Origin: Bacteroidales bacterium
GTDB lineage: Bacteria; Bacteroidota; Bacteroidia; Bacteroidales; UBA10428
Length of the DNA: 8,970 nucleotides
Assembly (NCBI GenBank): GCA_016926235.1
Contig: JAFGOZ010000386.1
Location: 1-8,970 of the forward strand
Direction of reading: 5' to 3'
A program made the position numbers and the translations under genes. Shown one piece after another: positions 1-6,347 of this stretch (its first letter is position 1; every line of letters starts with the position of its first letter). The notes beneath the pieces are model-generated. The model made no database searches and had not been told where the DNA came from. It was given only the letters and a program-made list of their open reading frames with translations.

Positions 1-368
1 GTCCTACCTACATAATCATCAGAATTAACTCGATTAAAGAGAACATCAAATTTCTTTAGTTGAAACTGACGAAACACCTTTTGTGGAATATCAGCAGACT
101 TTGCGTTATTATCCTCCGCTAATATATCTATGATATTATCCATCTTTAAAATAGGATACCCATTTCCCTCTTCGTTCATTGCCACCGAAATACCGTACTG
201 TGGATTGGGTGCTATTATTTTAGTCTTTATATGTTCTTTTGATGTTATAGTTGCCTCATTCCTCAGAAAAGAGGGATGCCAATAATCTGCATCAAAACGC
301 ATTTCCTGTCCTAATTCAGAAAGGGAAACCACTGAATATTCTATATTCTTGAATTGCCTTATTTCCAT
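1..368 (-). CDS. hsdS: Restriction-modification specificity subunit (HsdS-like), incomplete
   Basis: This open frame reads about 122 residues from an ATG at 368 leftwards and leaves the window without a stop. The product would be the DNA-recognition subunit of the neighbouring restriction-modification enzyme, choosing the target through its target-recognition domains (TRDs). The visible part fits the first TRD of HsdS proteins: a segment reading PQYGISVAMNEEGNGYPILK followed by a KKFDVLFNRVNSDDYVG segment, the familiar 'GDILFNRTNS.E.VG' pattern of the family. Its ATG shares one base with the stop of the upstream gene (TAATG), which indicates translational coupling and joint production with the methyltransferase-nuclease. 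The second TRD and the conserved spacer helices lie outside the window, so intactness cannot be judged. Family assignment is fairly sure; the target sequence cannot be predicted. Confidence 0.85.
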   Translation of the reverse strand, partial: MEIRQFKNIEYSVVSLSELGQEMRFDADYWHPSFLRNEATITSKEHIKTKIIAPNPQYGISVAMNEEGNGYPILKMDNIIDILAEDNNAKSADIPQKVFRQFQLKKFDVLFNRVNSDDYVGR

Positions 369-2587
369 TATTTTGTTATGAAATCAAATGACAAATCATT
401 TAACTTTATTCTTTCTCTTGCCCAACTCTCAAACGCATCTGCAATAAATGAAAGGTCGGTTTGATAAATTGGATTTTTATTTTCATCTAACACCATATTC
501 CCTTCATCGTCTTTAAGAAATATGTAATCTCCTGAATTATTTTTAAACGGAAGTTTGCTGGTTGCAAAAAATATTGGATAATCTATAACTTCTTCGTTTT
601 CCCTATATTTTCTAAGAAACAAAAGACTTGTTTTAGTACCAGTATGTGGCTTAAAACTATTGCCGTGCAACCCAATAACAGCTAAAATTCTTGCTTTGGT
701 TGTCACATATTTCCTAACATACTTTTCATTACTATTATTGAAAATACCTTGTGGCAAAACAATCACTGCTCTCCCGCCATCTTTCAATAAATCAATTACT
801 CTTTCAATAAATAGAATATGCCTATCAACTTTCTCCCAATTGCTTTCATTCTTCTTGAAAATGAGAATTTCTTTCATACGGGGTGTAAGTTGTGGCTCAA
901 ATAACTCACCATCTAATACACCTTCAAGCAATTTTTGTGATATCGTTTGACAAGCAAAATGTTGGTCATCTTCCTGCTCCAAATCAATATCTTCACTTTT
1001 GTTCAATTCTTTTATGGTCGAGAAAACATCGTTAATTCCATCATCGGAAAAAGTTACTCCAAATTCATCAGCGATAGTTTTAACCATTGACTTAATTCTT
1101 GTAATATCGATTTTATAATTGTATCGATATCCTAATATATCAGAATAGAGATTTATAAGTGATTTTTCCTGAATATCCCCTGCAAAAGGTGGATTACTCA
1201 TGACAATATCAAATTTCAATAATTTATTCTTTTCCCCAGTACCTAATTCTTCTTTGTTTAATTCTACAGTAATTTCAGGTGTCCATTTTGAATGTTCCAA
1301 TGAATTCTGCTTAAAAATGTGAGTTTTCCCATCACCTGCAATTAACATAATCGCTCTTGAGATTTTCGCTGATTTCTCATCAAAATCGATACCCCATAAA
1401 TATTTTGATGCGTAATTTACTTTGCTTTTCTCAGAAGTTAGGTTGTTTTTCTTCCAAACATATTCCATAGTATGGACTAAGAACCCAGCACTCCCACAAG
1501 CTGGGTCAATAACATATTCTTTGTTTTTGGGATTAATCATCCTGACGCAGAAATCAATAATAGCTCTCGGAGTAAAATACTGACCTTTCTTGCTCTTGGC
1601 TACATCTGGAATTAAATATTCAAAGGCTTCATCAATTATTCTTAAATTCGATGAAAATAATTTTATCTCAGTAAGTTCACCTACGCACACATTCAAATGC
1701 TCTGCTGTAAGCTCTATCTTATCTGAAGCAGAAAATATACCATGCCACTCTCTTTTGGCTTCATCGAAAAGTTTCCCTATCTCCCTTTTTGTGACTTCAG
1801 ATGATTTATATTGACGAAATAACAAAGATTTATCTTTACGATTTTCAGCTTCATACTCATCATATAGTTTCGCATATATTAATTTAAATATTTCAGTAAA
1901 ACTATCTGCCCCTGAGTTTGCTAAGACAAGTTCTTCTAAAACCTCAATTATCGTACGAAGATTAAATTGTTTGTATTCGTTTATCGTATCTAACTCAATT
2001 AAAGTCCATTTTCGGCTTAGTATTATGTCCTTAATTGAAGCAGCAGGGTGTTCCTCATCTTTAACAAGTTGATATTCTGGTTCTGTTGGTATATCAGGCA
2101 AACTATCATCAAATTCTTTGGGATAAGGTCTGAATAATCTTGTTATGGATTTACCGTTTATGCCAACTCCCAATGGTGAACCTTCATTATTAAGGTAACT
2201 TTTTAATTGTTGAAGATTATTTTTTTGGTTAGGTGCTTTTACTTCAACCAATATCCAAGGAGTTTCTTCATCACCTTGATATACAACTATATCTGCTCGA
2301 CCTCTACCATTTCTTCCAAAACTCACGTTTTGTTCACATCTAAATCTGGAAACTGGGTAATGATATTGCTCACTTAGTTCAAATAAGAATAACTGCCTGA
2401 CAATTTCTTCAGGTGCTGATTTGTTATTTCCAGCATTATAAACCAACTTCTCTTTACCCTCCTTGTCATGGCTTTTAATATACCACTTACCGACTTCTTT
2501 TTCAAAAAAATTAAGAAAGGGAACATATTGTTTTAATAAGGATAAATCTGTCTCCCAGTTAGGTAAAATCTTTGATAATACATCCAT
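368..2587 (-). CDS. Fused nuclease / N6-adenine DNA methyltransferase (BcgI-like RM subunit)
   Basis: The 739-residue protein carries both restriction and modification activities. Residues about 55-155 look like the HsdR N-terminal nuclease fold: an APEEIVRQ helix, then D99 in a RADIVVY strand and E115/K117 in an LVEVKAPN strand, giving a PD-(D/E)xK site. Residues about 300-680 form an HsdM-like N6-adenine methyltransferase: KGQYFTPR (334-341), AdoMet motif I DPACGSAGF (361-369), catalytic NPPF (465-468), and a later GGRAVIVLPQGIF strand-turn (604-616). An HsdS-like gene overlaps its stop codon, so RM and S subunits are probably made together, as in BcgI-type systems where cutting and methylation share one polypeptide. 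No separate HsdR or HsdM is visible, though one could lie beyond the left edge. About 100 extra residues separate NPPF from the GGRAVIVLP segment. All key catalytic residues are present, so it looks functional. Confidence 0.92.
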   Translation of the reverse strand: MDVLSKILPNWETDLSLLKQYVPFLNFFEKEVGKWYIKSHDKEGKEKLVYNAGNNKSAPEEIVRQLFLFELSEQYHYPVSRFRCEQNVSFGRNGRGRADIVVYQGDEETPWILVEVKAPNQKNNLQQLKSYLNNEGSPLGVGINGKSITRLFRPYPKEFDDSLPDIPTEPEYQLVKDEEHPAASIKDIILSRKWTLIELDTINEYKQFNLRTIIEVLEELVLANSGADSFTEIFKLIYAKLYDEYEAENRKDKSLLFRQYKSSEVTKREIGKLFDEAKREWHGIFSASDKIELTAEHLNVCVGELTEIKLFSSNLRIIDEAFEYLIPDVAKSKKGQYFTPRAIIDFCVRMINPKNKEYVIDPACGSAGFLVHTMEYVWKKNNLTSEKSKVNYASKYLWGIDFDEKSAKISRAIMLIAGDGKTHIFKQNSLEHSKWTPEITVELNKEELGTGEKNKLLKFDIVMSNPPFAGDIQEKSLINLYSDILGYRYNYKIDITRIKSMVKTIADEFGVTFSDDGINDVFSTIKELNKSEDIDLEQEDDQHFACQTISQKLLEGVLDGELFEPQLTPRMKEILIFKKNESNWEKVDRHILFIERVIDLLKDGGRAVIVLPQGIFNNSNEKYVRKYVTTKARILAVIGLHGNSFKPHTGTKTSLLFLRKYRENEEVIDYPIFFATSKLPFKNNSGDYIFLKDDEGNMVLDENKNPIYQTDLSFIADAFESWARERIKLNDLSFDFITK

Positions 2588-2654
2588 CTTGTAGCTTTTT
2601 CAGTAATTTAATGTCTTGTCAACTAACGCTTTTGCTTCTTGGGATTTGGTTAAT

Positions 2655-2706
2655 CAAAAGTAGGTAGTTTTTATCAATTTGAATTGTATAAATGCAACCA
2701 AATGTA
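2655..2706 (-). promoter_or_regulatory. Candidate promoter -7 boxes for the RM operon
   Basis: In the 139-base gap upstream of the RM gene the minus strand carries two exact matches to the Bacteroidota -7 box TAnnTTTG: TACTTTTG at 2655-2662 and TACATTTG at 2699-2706, about 68 and 112 bases before the ATG. Neither has a convincing TTTG-like -33 box at 19-21 bases, so the assignment is weak. The gap makes a promoter separate from the upstream polymerase-like gene plausible. Confidence 0.35.
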
Positions 2707-2726
2707 TTAATGATACAAACAGATAT

Positions 2727-4103
2727 CTACACATTTTTTCTAAATGAATTCTTAACCTTTATACTACAGGTTGCTTTATAAAATAAACTGCCTTCCTTTT
2801 TCATCATTTCAAAAAGTTCAGTTGCATACTTCTTCTCAATAAGGTAACTGTCGAAAATGGTGTAAATAGTGGCATCAGGGTGTGAATTGATGAACTTCTG
2901 ATAAATAATTTCATTTACAAGTTTGCTTTCCAGTAGCATCACGAAATTGAAGAAATCCTCATATGCTTTAGCCTTCATGCCATCCATGTACTTAGTTATT
3001 CGGGGAAATATTTTTACAATCTGCTTTTTATTCACATTCCGTGATTTTGATGTCGAGTTGAACCAATTCTTGATGACGATATCTTTGATTTGGTCACGGT
3101 CAATATCTTTATTCGGAAATACTAATTTCTTGATTGCTGAATAAAAGTCACCGCTTTCTAATAATCGTTTAAACATATATACCTCGTTCTCAAAGAGCAT
3201 TTTTTCAACCTCTGATGTATGCTCAATAATATTTCCCGAAAGGATTTTGTAAACGACAAAAGCAGTTGAACTACCAAAGTCCAACTCTACCAATCCCTTA
3301 CTATCACTATCCAAAACGAAAAGCCTTAATTCCTTTGGCATGCCATTAATTGTAGTAAAGAACCTGTTACAGACATTTGAATATGTGCTATAAAATCTCC
3401 CATTTGATATGTTAAAAATATAGTACATGCACGAGTTCAACCTGCCAATTGTAATATGGGTTTCAGCATATAATTTTTTGACATAGTGCATTGCGCCATC
3501 AGCATCGAATTTTATATTCGGCAATGCACAGAATTGATGAAGGATTGATGGAATGGATTTGAATTCAGAGAGGTTAACCGCCTCTGCCTTATCTTTAAGC
3601 CTAACACCAAATTTTTCATTCAGTTTTTTTGCTTTACTTTCTTTTACAGCTATCTCATGCTGGCTGATTATTGAATTTGAATAAACATCAGTAAACCTAT
3701 AATAAGTTGAAGGAGCGGTAAATCTGTATTTATTCGCTTCATGGAATGTTTTAGCTTCAATTATCCCAAGGGTCTTGAGTTTACGAGTTATTATATTGAA
3801 ATAATTCTTCGACTTCAAAGGTTCAATATCCCTTGCAAACATCCTTACAAATGTTTTATCATACTGGCATCTTAAAGTGTCATAGCTAACATGCTGACGC
3901 TCCAAAAGGACGTGTATGAAATAGTACATGGCAGGAATATATTTATGCAGTTTTTTCCCTTCAATAATATCCAAGTAACTTGTTCCATTATTTCTTCTTA
4001 CCTGAACGGTATAGTACGAATTAGGCTTAATCAGTTCTTCCAGAATAAGGTTCTCTGGCTTATATAACTTTATTGAAACAGTATCTTCTTTTACCGTTGC
4101 CAT
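2727..4103 (-). CDS. Divergent family-A DNA polymerase-like protein with winged-helix-like N-terminus
   Basis: I do not recognise this 458-residue protein as a named gene, but its C-terminal half follows the motif order of family-A (Pol I-like) polymerases. GRFYSTYSN (235-243) resembles the GRLSS..PN segment. LVELDFGSS (271-279) resembles motif A, with D275 in the catalytic position. GDFYSAIKKLVF (318-329) resembles the G-D-I-H..TA..VF segment, and R336-x3-K340 followed by F348 resembles the O-helix R-x3-K...Y. FPRITKYM follows, then a helix with LLESKLVNEII, and IYTIFDSYLIEK (413-424) resembles motif C, with HDE replaced by F417-D418-S419. Residues about 55-130 look like a winged helix. No 3'-5' exonuclease domain is apparent, and the whole is far shorter than Pol I (about 930 residues). 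Both catalytic aspartates survive, so activity is possible. A role in replicating the element is inferred from the family and from the regulators around it. A non-polymerase replication initiator is the main alternative. Confidence 0.6.
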   Translation of the reverse strand: MATVKEDTVSIKLYKPENLILEELIKPNSYYTVQVRRNNGTSYLDIIEGKKLHKYIPAMYYFIHVLLERQHVSYDTLRCQYDKTFVRMFARDIEPLKSKNYFNIITRKLKTLGIIEAKTFHEANKYRFTAPSTYYRFTDVYSNSIISQHEIAVKESKAKKLNEKFGVRLKDKAEAVNLSEFKSIPSILHQFCALPNIKFDADGAMHYVKKLYAETHITIGRLNSCMYYIFNISNGRFYSTYSNVCNRFFTTINGMPKELRLFVLDSDSKGLVELDFGSSTAFVVYKILSGNIIEHTSEVEKMLFENEVYMFKRLLESGDFYSAIKKLVFPNKDIDRDQIKDIVIKNWFNSTSKSRNVNKKQIVKIFPRITKYMDGMKAKAYEDFFNFVMLLESKLVNEIIYQKFINSHPDATIYTIFDSYLIEKKYATELFEMMKKEGSLFYKATCSIKVKNSFRKNV

Positions 4104-4131
4104 ACCTATCAGAATTTATCCTGAAAAAGAG

Positions 4132-4192
4132 AAAGTGAGTACAGGGGGGGATATCCTTCCCCTTCGGTTATATTAATATATGTCCTCACTTT
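4132..4192 (-). promoter_or_regulatory. Stem-loop in the leader of the polymerase-like gene
   Basis: On the minus strand AAAGTGAG-g-ACA (4192 to 4181) pairs with TGT-a-CTCACTTT (4143 to 4132), giving 8 + 3 base pairs around one mismatch. The loop contains TATATTAATATA and a GGGG that can pair either with the C run at 4144-4150 or, as GAAGGGGAA, with TTCCCCTTC further upstream (4228-4220). These pairings exclude each other, which is how attenuators and copy-control leaders are often built. The hairpin ends 28 bases before the ATG at 4103. A DNA-level role at an origin would also fit. Confidence 0.4.
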
Positions 4193-4387
4193 TATTATCT
4201 CCCAATATAGAGAGCGTATGAAGGGGAATGACATATTCCATTTGATAAGAATACCAGCAATACCTATTCGTTGAAATCTGAAGTGTCGAGACGTGTGGTT
4301 TAAAGAAAAATAATCACCAGATTTTCCTCTTTTTATGCATGGCGAAGTATTTATATTTGAATTTAACATAGAATATCATTTTTTAAT

Positions 4388-4420
4388 TAGCATGGCTTAA
4401 TCTCTTGTCAAGCCATGCTA
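4388..4420. terminator. Perfect 11-bp hairpin downstream of the RHH gene
   Basis: TAGCATGGCTT (4388-4398) and AAGCCATGCTA (4410-4420) pair perfectly around an 11-base loop, 23 bases after the stop of the ribbon-helix-helix gene. On the minus strand, the direction of that gene, no U-run follows the stem. On the plus strand TTTTCATT follows. It may be a terminator, an mRNA 3'-end stabiliser or a protein-binding dyad; position favours a 3'-end function. Confidence 0.5.
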
Positions 4421-4443
4421 TTTTCATTAATTCATCCCAATCA

Positions 4444-4644
4444 TTAAATCTTCAGCGTGATGTTGCCTGACTGGTCGATTTCGTTGAAAAGCCTTCTTAC
4501 AGCTTCACGAACCGTTTCTGAGCAGGAAATGCCAGATGCTCTCCTGATTTCTTTCAAACGCTCAATCATGCTGCTGTCCATCCTACAATAAAGATTTTTT
4601 TCTTTAATCTCAAATTTGGCTTTGTAACCTTTTACTTGTTCCAT
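4444..4644 (-). CDS. Small ribbon-helix-helix (CopG/Arc-like) DNA-binding protein
   Basis: The 66-residue product has the layout of a ribbon-helix-helix repressor: a short strand around residues 17-22 (NLYCRM), helix A at about 24-37 (SSMIERLKEIRRAS), a turn GIS, and helix B at about 41-54 (CSETVREAVRRLFN) with the typical S-E-x-V-R-E-A-x-R pattern. Such proteins bind DNA as dimers through the paired strands and commonly regulate plasmid copy number, partition or conjugation genes. It lies upstream of the polymerase-like gene in the same direction, separated by a hairpin and a structured 340-base region, so control of that gene is a reasonable inference. The ATG at 4644 is the only good start. 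It could instead be an antitoxin, but no toxin-like gene overlaps it. Confidence 0.75.
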   Translation of the reverse strand: MEQVKGYKAKFEIKEKNLYCRMDSSMIERLKEIRRASGISCSETVREAVRRLFNEIDQSGNITLKI

Positions 4645-4753
4645 AATTATTCATTTTATATACAGTTATTTATTGCTGTGGAATACATGTGCTGTTCTTG
4701 TACCACATTCATAAATACTGTTTACATCAACGAATTATCATTTTGAGCACTAA

Positions 4754-5401
4754 TTATTTCGACAATTTTAACTCAGGGCGAATAATATTTTCCGTTTTTT
4801 CATCCCAAAACAGATTACTAACCATAACGAAATTCAGGATAAGACCAAACCAGATTTTATTCATATCCCAGACCATCTTTTTAAGCCTTTTAACCTGTTC
4901 TGGGGTTAATAAATCAGTCTCACTGTCGATGCTTTCAATAGCTACACGTTTTGCTTCTCTAACTACATCGAAACCAAAAACATTCTGATATTGAAAGAAT
5001 AAAACATAAAGTTCGTAAAGAGTGAAATGTGATATGAGATACTCTGCCAATAGGTCGTTTAATTGATGAGCGTAATTGATATCAAAATATGAACTCATAT
5101 CAGGAACGCACTTTGAAATAATGTTCTCAGGCGTATTTAAGTACCCTTTATATACCATGTCAGTAGATAAATCATGGACTTGGAATAAGAAGACCTTACG
5201 CTGGTCTACGATTTCACCTGCCCATTTTACTTTCCTTCTATCCAGCTTAGTGAAGCAAGTATACTTTAATACATAATCACCATCGTCATTTTTATCAACG
5301 ACCACATTCAGGTAACCACTTTCTTTGTGTGAGTTGATTTCGCATCTTATGCGGTCACTCACATTTTCGCTGTTAACGATTTTTTCTAATTTATTTTTCA
5401 T
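4754..5401 (-). CDS. Conserved-looking 215-residue protein of unknown function
   Basis: I do not recognise this protein. It has no signal peptide or clear membrane segment and looks cytoplasmic. The first 90 residues are mixed and charged, with alternating hydrophobic strands (GYLNVVVD, GDYVLKYTCF, KVFLFQVHDL) that suggest a beta-rich N-terminal domain. Residues about 110-200 are helical, with aromatic-rich stretches (LYELYVLFFQYQNVFGFD; KKMVWDMNKIWFGLILNFVM) that could form a hydrophobic interface. The ATG at 5401 lies 36 bases beyond the end of the U-run that closes the structured RNA at 5437-5614, in the same direction. The RNA is therefore either an attenuating leader for this gene or an independent RNA sharing its locus. 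The downstream RHH gene follows after 109 bases. Co-function with the RNA or the polymerase-like protein is conjecture from position only. Confidence 0.6.
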   Translation of the reverse strand: MKNKLEKIVNSENVSDRIRCEINSHKESGYLNVVVDKNDDGDYVLKYTCFTKLDRRKVKWAGEIVDQRKVFLFQVHDLSTDMVYKGYLNTPENIISKCVPDMSSYFDINYAHQLNDLLAEYLISHFTLYELYVLFFQYQNVFGFDVVREAKRVAIESIDSETDLLTPEQVKRLKKMVWDMNKIWFGLILNFVMVSNLFWDEKTENIIRPELKLSK

Positions 5402-5436
5402 AATTTTTAAGAGTTAATTATTAATAAATTTCAAAT

Positions 5437-5457
5437 AAAAAAGCCTCCAACTATAAC
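5437..5457 (-). terminator. 3' arm of closing stem plus U-run
   Basis: The 3' arm of the long closing stem ends in GGAGGCT and runs straight into a six-T tract on the minus strand (5442-5437). This has the form of an intrinsic terminator whose 5' arm lies 65 bases upstream, not in a short local hairpin. A rival pairing of that distant arm would weaken termination, so conditional read-through into the gene starting at 5401 is possible. Confidence 0.55.
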
Positions 5458-5614
5458 TTCAACACATCAGCAAACCTGCTAAATCAATCTTTAGCAATTC
5501 CGTTTGCTCTCTCTATGTTTTGGTTATAATTGGCGGCTCGTTCTCCTTCTATTGCTGGAAGGAGCATTTTAGTCACCAGTCTTCTCTCTTGACTTTATTA
5601 TACAATAATAAGTC
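5437..5614 (-). ncRNA. Highly structured RNA, about 178 bases, with own promoter and terminator
   Basis: Read on the minus strand, the segment starts just after a good promoter and folds nearly throughout. A 5' hairpin pairs GACTTATTA (5614-5606) with TAATAAAGTC (5600-5591), one base bulged. A second pairs CTCCTTC with GAAGGAG (5564-5558 with 5549-5543). A 16-position closing stem joins AGCCGCCAATTATAAC (5538-5523) to GTTATAGTTGGAGGCT (5457-5442) with 14 Watson-Crick pairs, one G-U and one mismatch. It encloses a hairpin with a 6-bp lower stem GCAAAC/GTTTGC (5507-5502, 5475-5470) and a 7-bp upper stem TGCTAAA/TTTAGCA (5496-5490, 5483-5477). Five to six Us follow. The U-run and the G-U pair mark the minus strand as the RNA-producing one. 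I cannot match it to a known RNA family. It could be an attenuating leader of the 215-residue gene or a free regulatory RNA. Confidence 0.65.
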
Positions 5615-5618
5615 TCTA

Positions 5619-5650
5619 CAAATATAAAACATGAATTCTAATAAAACAAG
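5619..5650 (-). promoter_or_regulatory. Bacteroidota-type promoter driving the structured RNA
   Basis: The minus strand has the -7 box TATATTTG (5626-5619), an exact TAnnTTTG match, and a CTTG -33 box (5650-5647; consensus TTTG) with a spacer of 20 bases. Initiation would fall a few bases downstream, near 5614-5610, right at the start of the first hairpin of the structured RNA. Confidence 0.7.
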
Positions 5651-5688
5651 GGGTTATTCACTGATTATCAGCATTTTGACGAATGTAA

Positions 5689-5746
5689 ATTCTTAATTAA
5701 GAAAAGTCATAAAACATTGAAAATCAATGTCAGTATTCTTAATTAA
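5689..5746. repeat. Two direct repeats flanking a short hairpin, upstream of the RNA promoter
   Basis: ATTCTTAATTAA occurs at 5689-5700 and 5735-5746, 46 bases apart. The first copy lies in a 14-base perfect palindrome, TTCTTAATTAAGAA (5690-5703). Between them ACATTGA and TCAATGT (5714-5720, 5724-5730) form a 7-bp dyad around AAA. The array sits 39-96 bases upstream of the RNA promoter and downstream of the Xre-type gene, so it could be a regulator-binding site or the 3' end of that gene's message. Nothing else was seen in the remainder of 5651-5867. Confidence 0.45.
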
Positions 5747-5867
5747 AAACTGTTTTGGGATGAATGCATAAAATACGTAGACGAAGGTGTATGAGAAAAT
5801 ATAAGATTTTGGTTGGTTTTATAAATTTCCAGATTGTTGTACGTCATATTTTGGTTGCATTATGTAT

Positions 5868-6107
5868 TTATTCGAAGTCCACGAAAAGGTCTGCCAAGTC
5901 AACACCCAAGGTGTCAGCCAATTCAAGAAGGCTTAAAAGGGTGATATTCTTTCCGTTTTCTGCTCGGCTTAAAGTATTGCGATGCAAATTCAGATATCCA
6001 GCTAATTCCATCTGGGAGTATCCATTGTTAATACGGTATTCTCGGATTAAGCCAGCAATGCTGCCAAGTTTCTTATAATATTCCTGCGGATACGTTTTCT
6101 TAATCAC
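5868..6107 (-). CDS. Xre/Cro-type helix-turn-helix regulator
   Basis: The 79-residue protein is almost entirely one HTH_3 domain. Residues about 15-74 contain IAGLIREYRINNGYSQMELA (helices 1-2), LNLHRNTLSRAENGKN (recognition helix and the usual R-x-E-x-G turn) and LLSLLELADTLGVDLADLF (helices 4-5). Proteins of this size usually act as dimeric repressors of their own and neighbouring genes. The start is GTG at 6107; the next in-frame methionine (M33) lies inside the domain, so GTG is well supported. A TGGTCA/TGACCA dyad ends directly against this GTG, suggesting autorepression. It lies in a cluster of small regulators, so it probably controls part of the mobile element, such as the structured RNA or the divergent pair to its right. 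Confidence 0.85.
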   Translation of the reverse strand: MIKKTYPQEYYKKLGSIAGLIREYRINNGYSQMELAGYLNLHRNTLSRAENGKNITLLSLLELADTLGVDLADLFVDFE

Positions 6108-6136
6108 TGGTCAAACTTTATAATAAATACTGACCA
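6108..6136 (-). promoter_or_regulatory. Candidate operator of the Xre-type gene
   Basis: TGGTCA (6108-6113) and TGACCA (6131-6136) form an inverted repeat with a 17-base AT-rich spacer directly upstream of the GTG start. Its placement over the expected promoter and start region fits an autoregulatory operator of the gene's own HTH product. A proper TAnnTTTG box is not present; the nearest is a degenerate AAAGTTTG, so the leader would be very short. Confidence 0.4.
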
Positions 6137-6219
6137 TTAAATTGTGCGTTAACACCTACTATAAATATTCTTTTCAGTACCTTCCAGAAGCATTAATGCC
6201 AATTTATTGTACCATTCCC

Positions 6220-6261
6220 TGTTCAGATAATGCCATAAAATGGATGTTTCAACACTGAACA
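6220..6261. repeat. Inverted repeat downstream of the HTH gene
   Basis: TGTTCAG (6220-6226) and CTGAACA (6255-6261) are perfect inverted copies around 28 bases that hold a small internal CCAT-AAA-ATGG dyad. It lies in the 240-base gap between the two minus-strand HTH genes. No U-run follows on the minus strand. It could be an mRNA 3'-end structure or a protein site. Nothing else clear was seen in 6137-6347. Confidence 0.25.
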
Positions 6262-6347
6262 AGGATGTTTTCAATGATTTTTTGGCTTTTTTGTGCCCAC
6301 ATGCAGCGTATCAATGTGATTTCAAAAGTATGAAACTGGGAATGATG

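Larger units (their letters stand above)
4104..4443. other. Structured 340-base intergenic region between RHH gene and polymerase-like gene
   Basis: I see no convincing gene here. Instead the stretch is rich in symmetry: a long-armed hairpin (4132-4192) that contains a seven-G run, the palindrome GGATATCC (4149-4156) and the palindrome TATATTAATATA (4169-4180); a 9-base inverted repeat TTCCCCTTC/GAAGGGGAA (4157-4165 and 4220-4228); and an 11-bp perfect hairpin at 4388-4420. On the minus strand it would be the leader of the polymerase-like gene. A replication origin is the other reading, given the neighbouring polymerase-like gene and the mix of AT-rich and G-run sequence. No clear TAnnTTTG box was found on the minus strand. 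Confidence 0.45.

Noticed and set aside
660..950. Open frame of 96 codons on the plus strand, inside the RM gene
   Set aside because: It is antisense to conserved methyltransferase motifs, so it is a by-product of that gene's codons; the same applies to the frame at 1590-1814.
2727..4103. Rep_3-type plasmid initiator for the 458-residue protein
   Set aside because: Only one winged-helix-like region is visible instead of two, and the C-terminal half fits the ordered polymerase motifs; a remote initiator remains possible but not this family.
4109..4369. Open frame of 86 codons on the minus strand before the polymerase-like gene
   Set aside because: Its composition is unlike a folded protein, it runs through several strong inverted repeats and a seven-G tract, and no promoter was found for it. 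The structured non-coding reading explains the sequence better.
4689..4988. Open frame of 99 codons on the plus strand
   Set aside because: It overlaps the 215-residue gene in antisense, has no promoter, and its protein has no recognisable pattern; the same applies to 5076-5276 and 2923-3144.
4754..5401. ToxN/AbiQ-type toxin for the 215-residue protein
   Set aside because: The sequence shows none of the family's N-terminal pattern, and the upstream RNA lacks the tandem repeats that define type III antitoxins.
5437..5614. Retron or 6S RNA as identity of the structured RNA
   Set aside because: No reverse transcriptase with a YADD motif is present in the window, and the fold has several separate hairpins instead of the single long 6S rod with a central bubble.
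5764..6078. Open frame of 104 codons on the plus strand
   Set aside because: It lies opposite the clear Xre-type gene, and its residues show no motif of their own.
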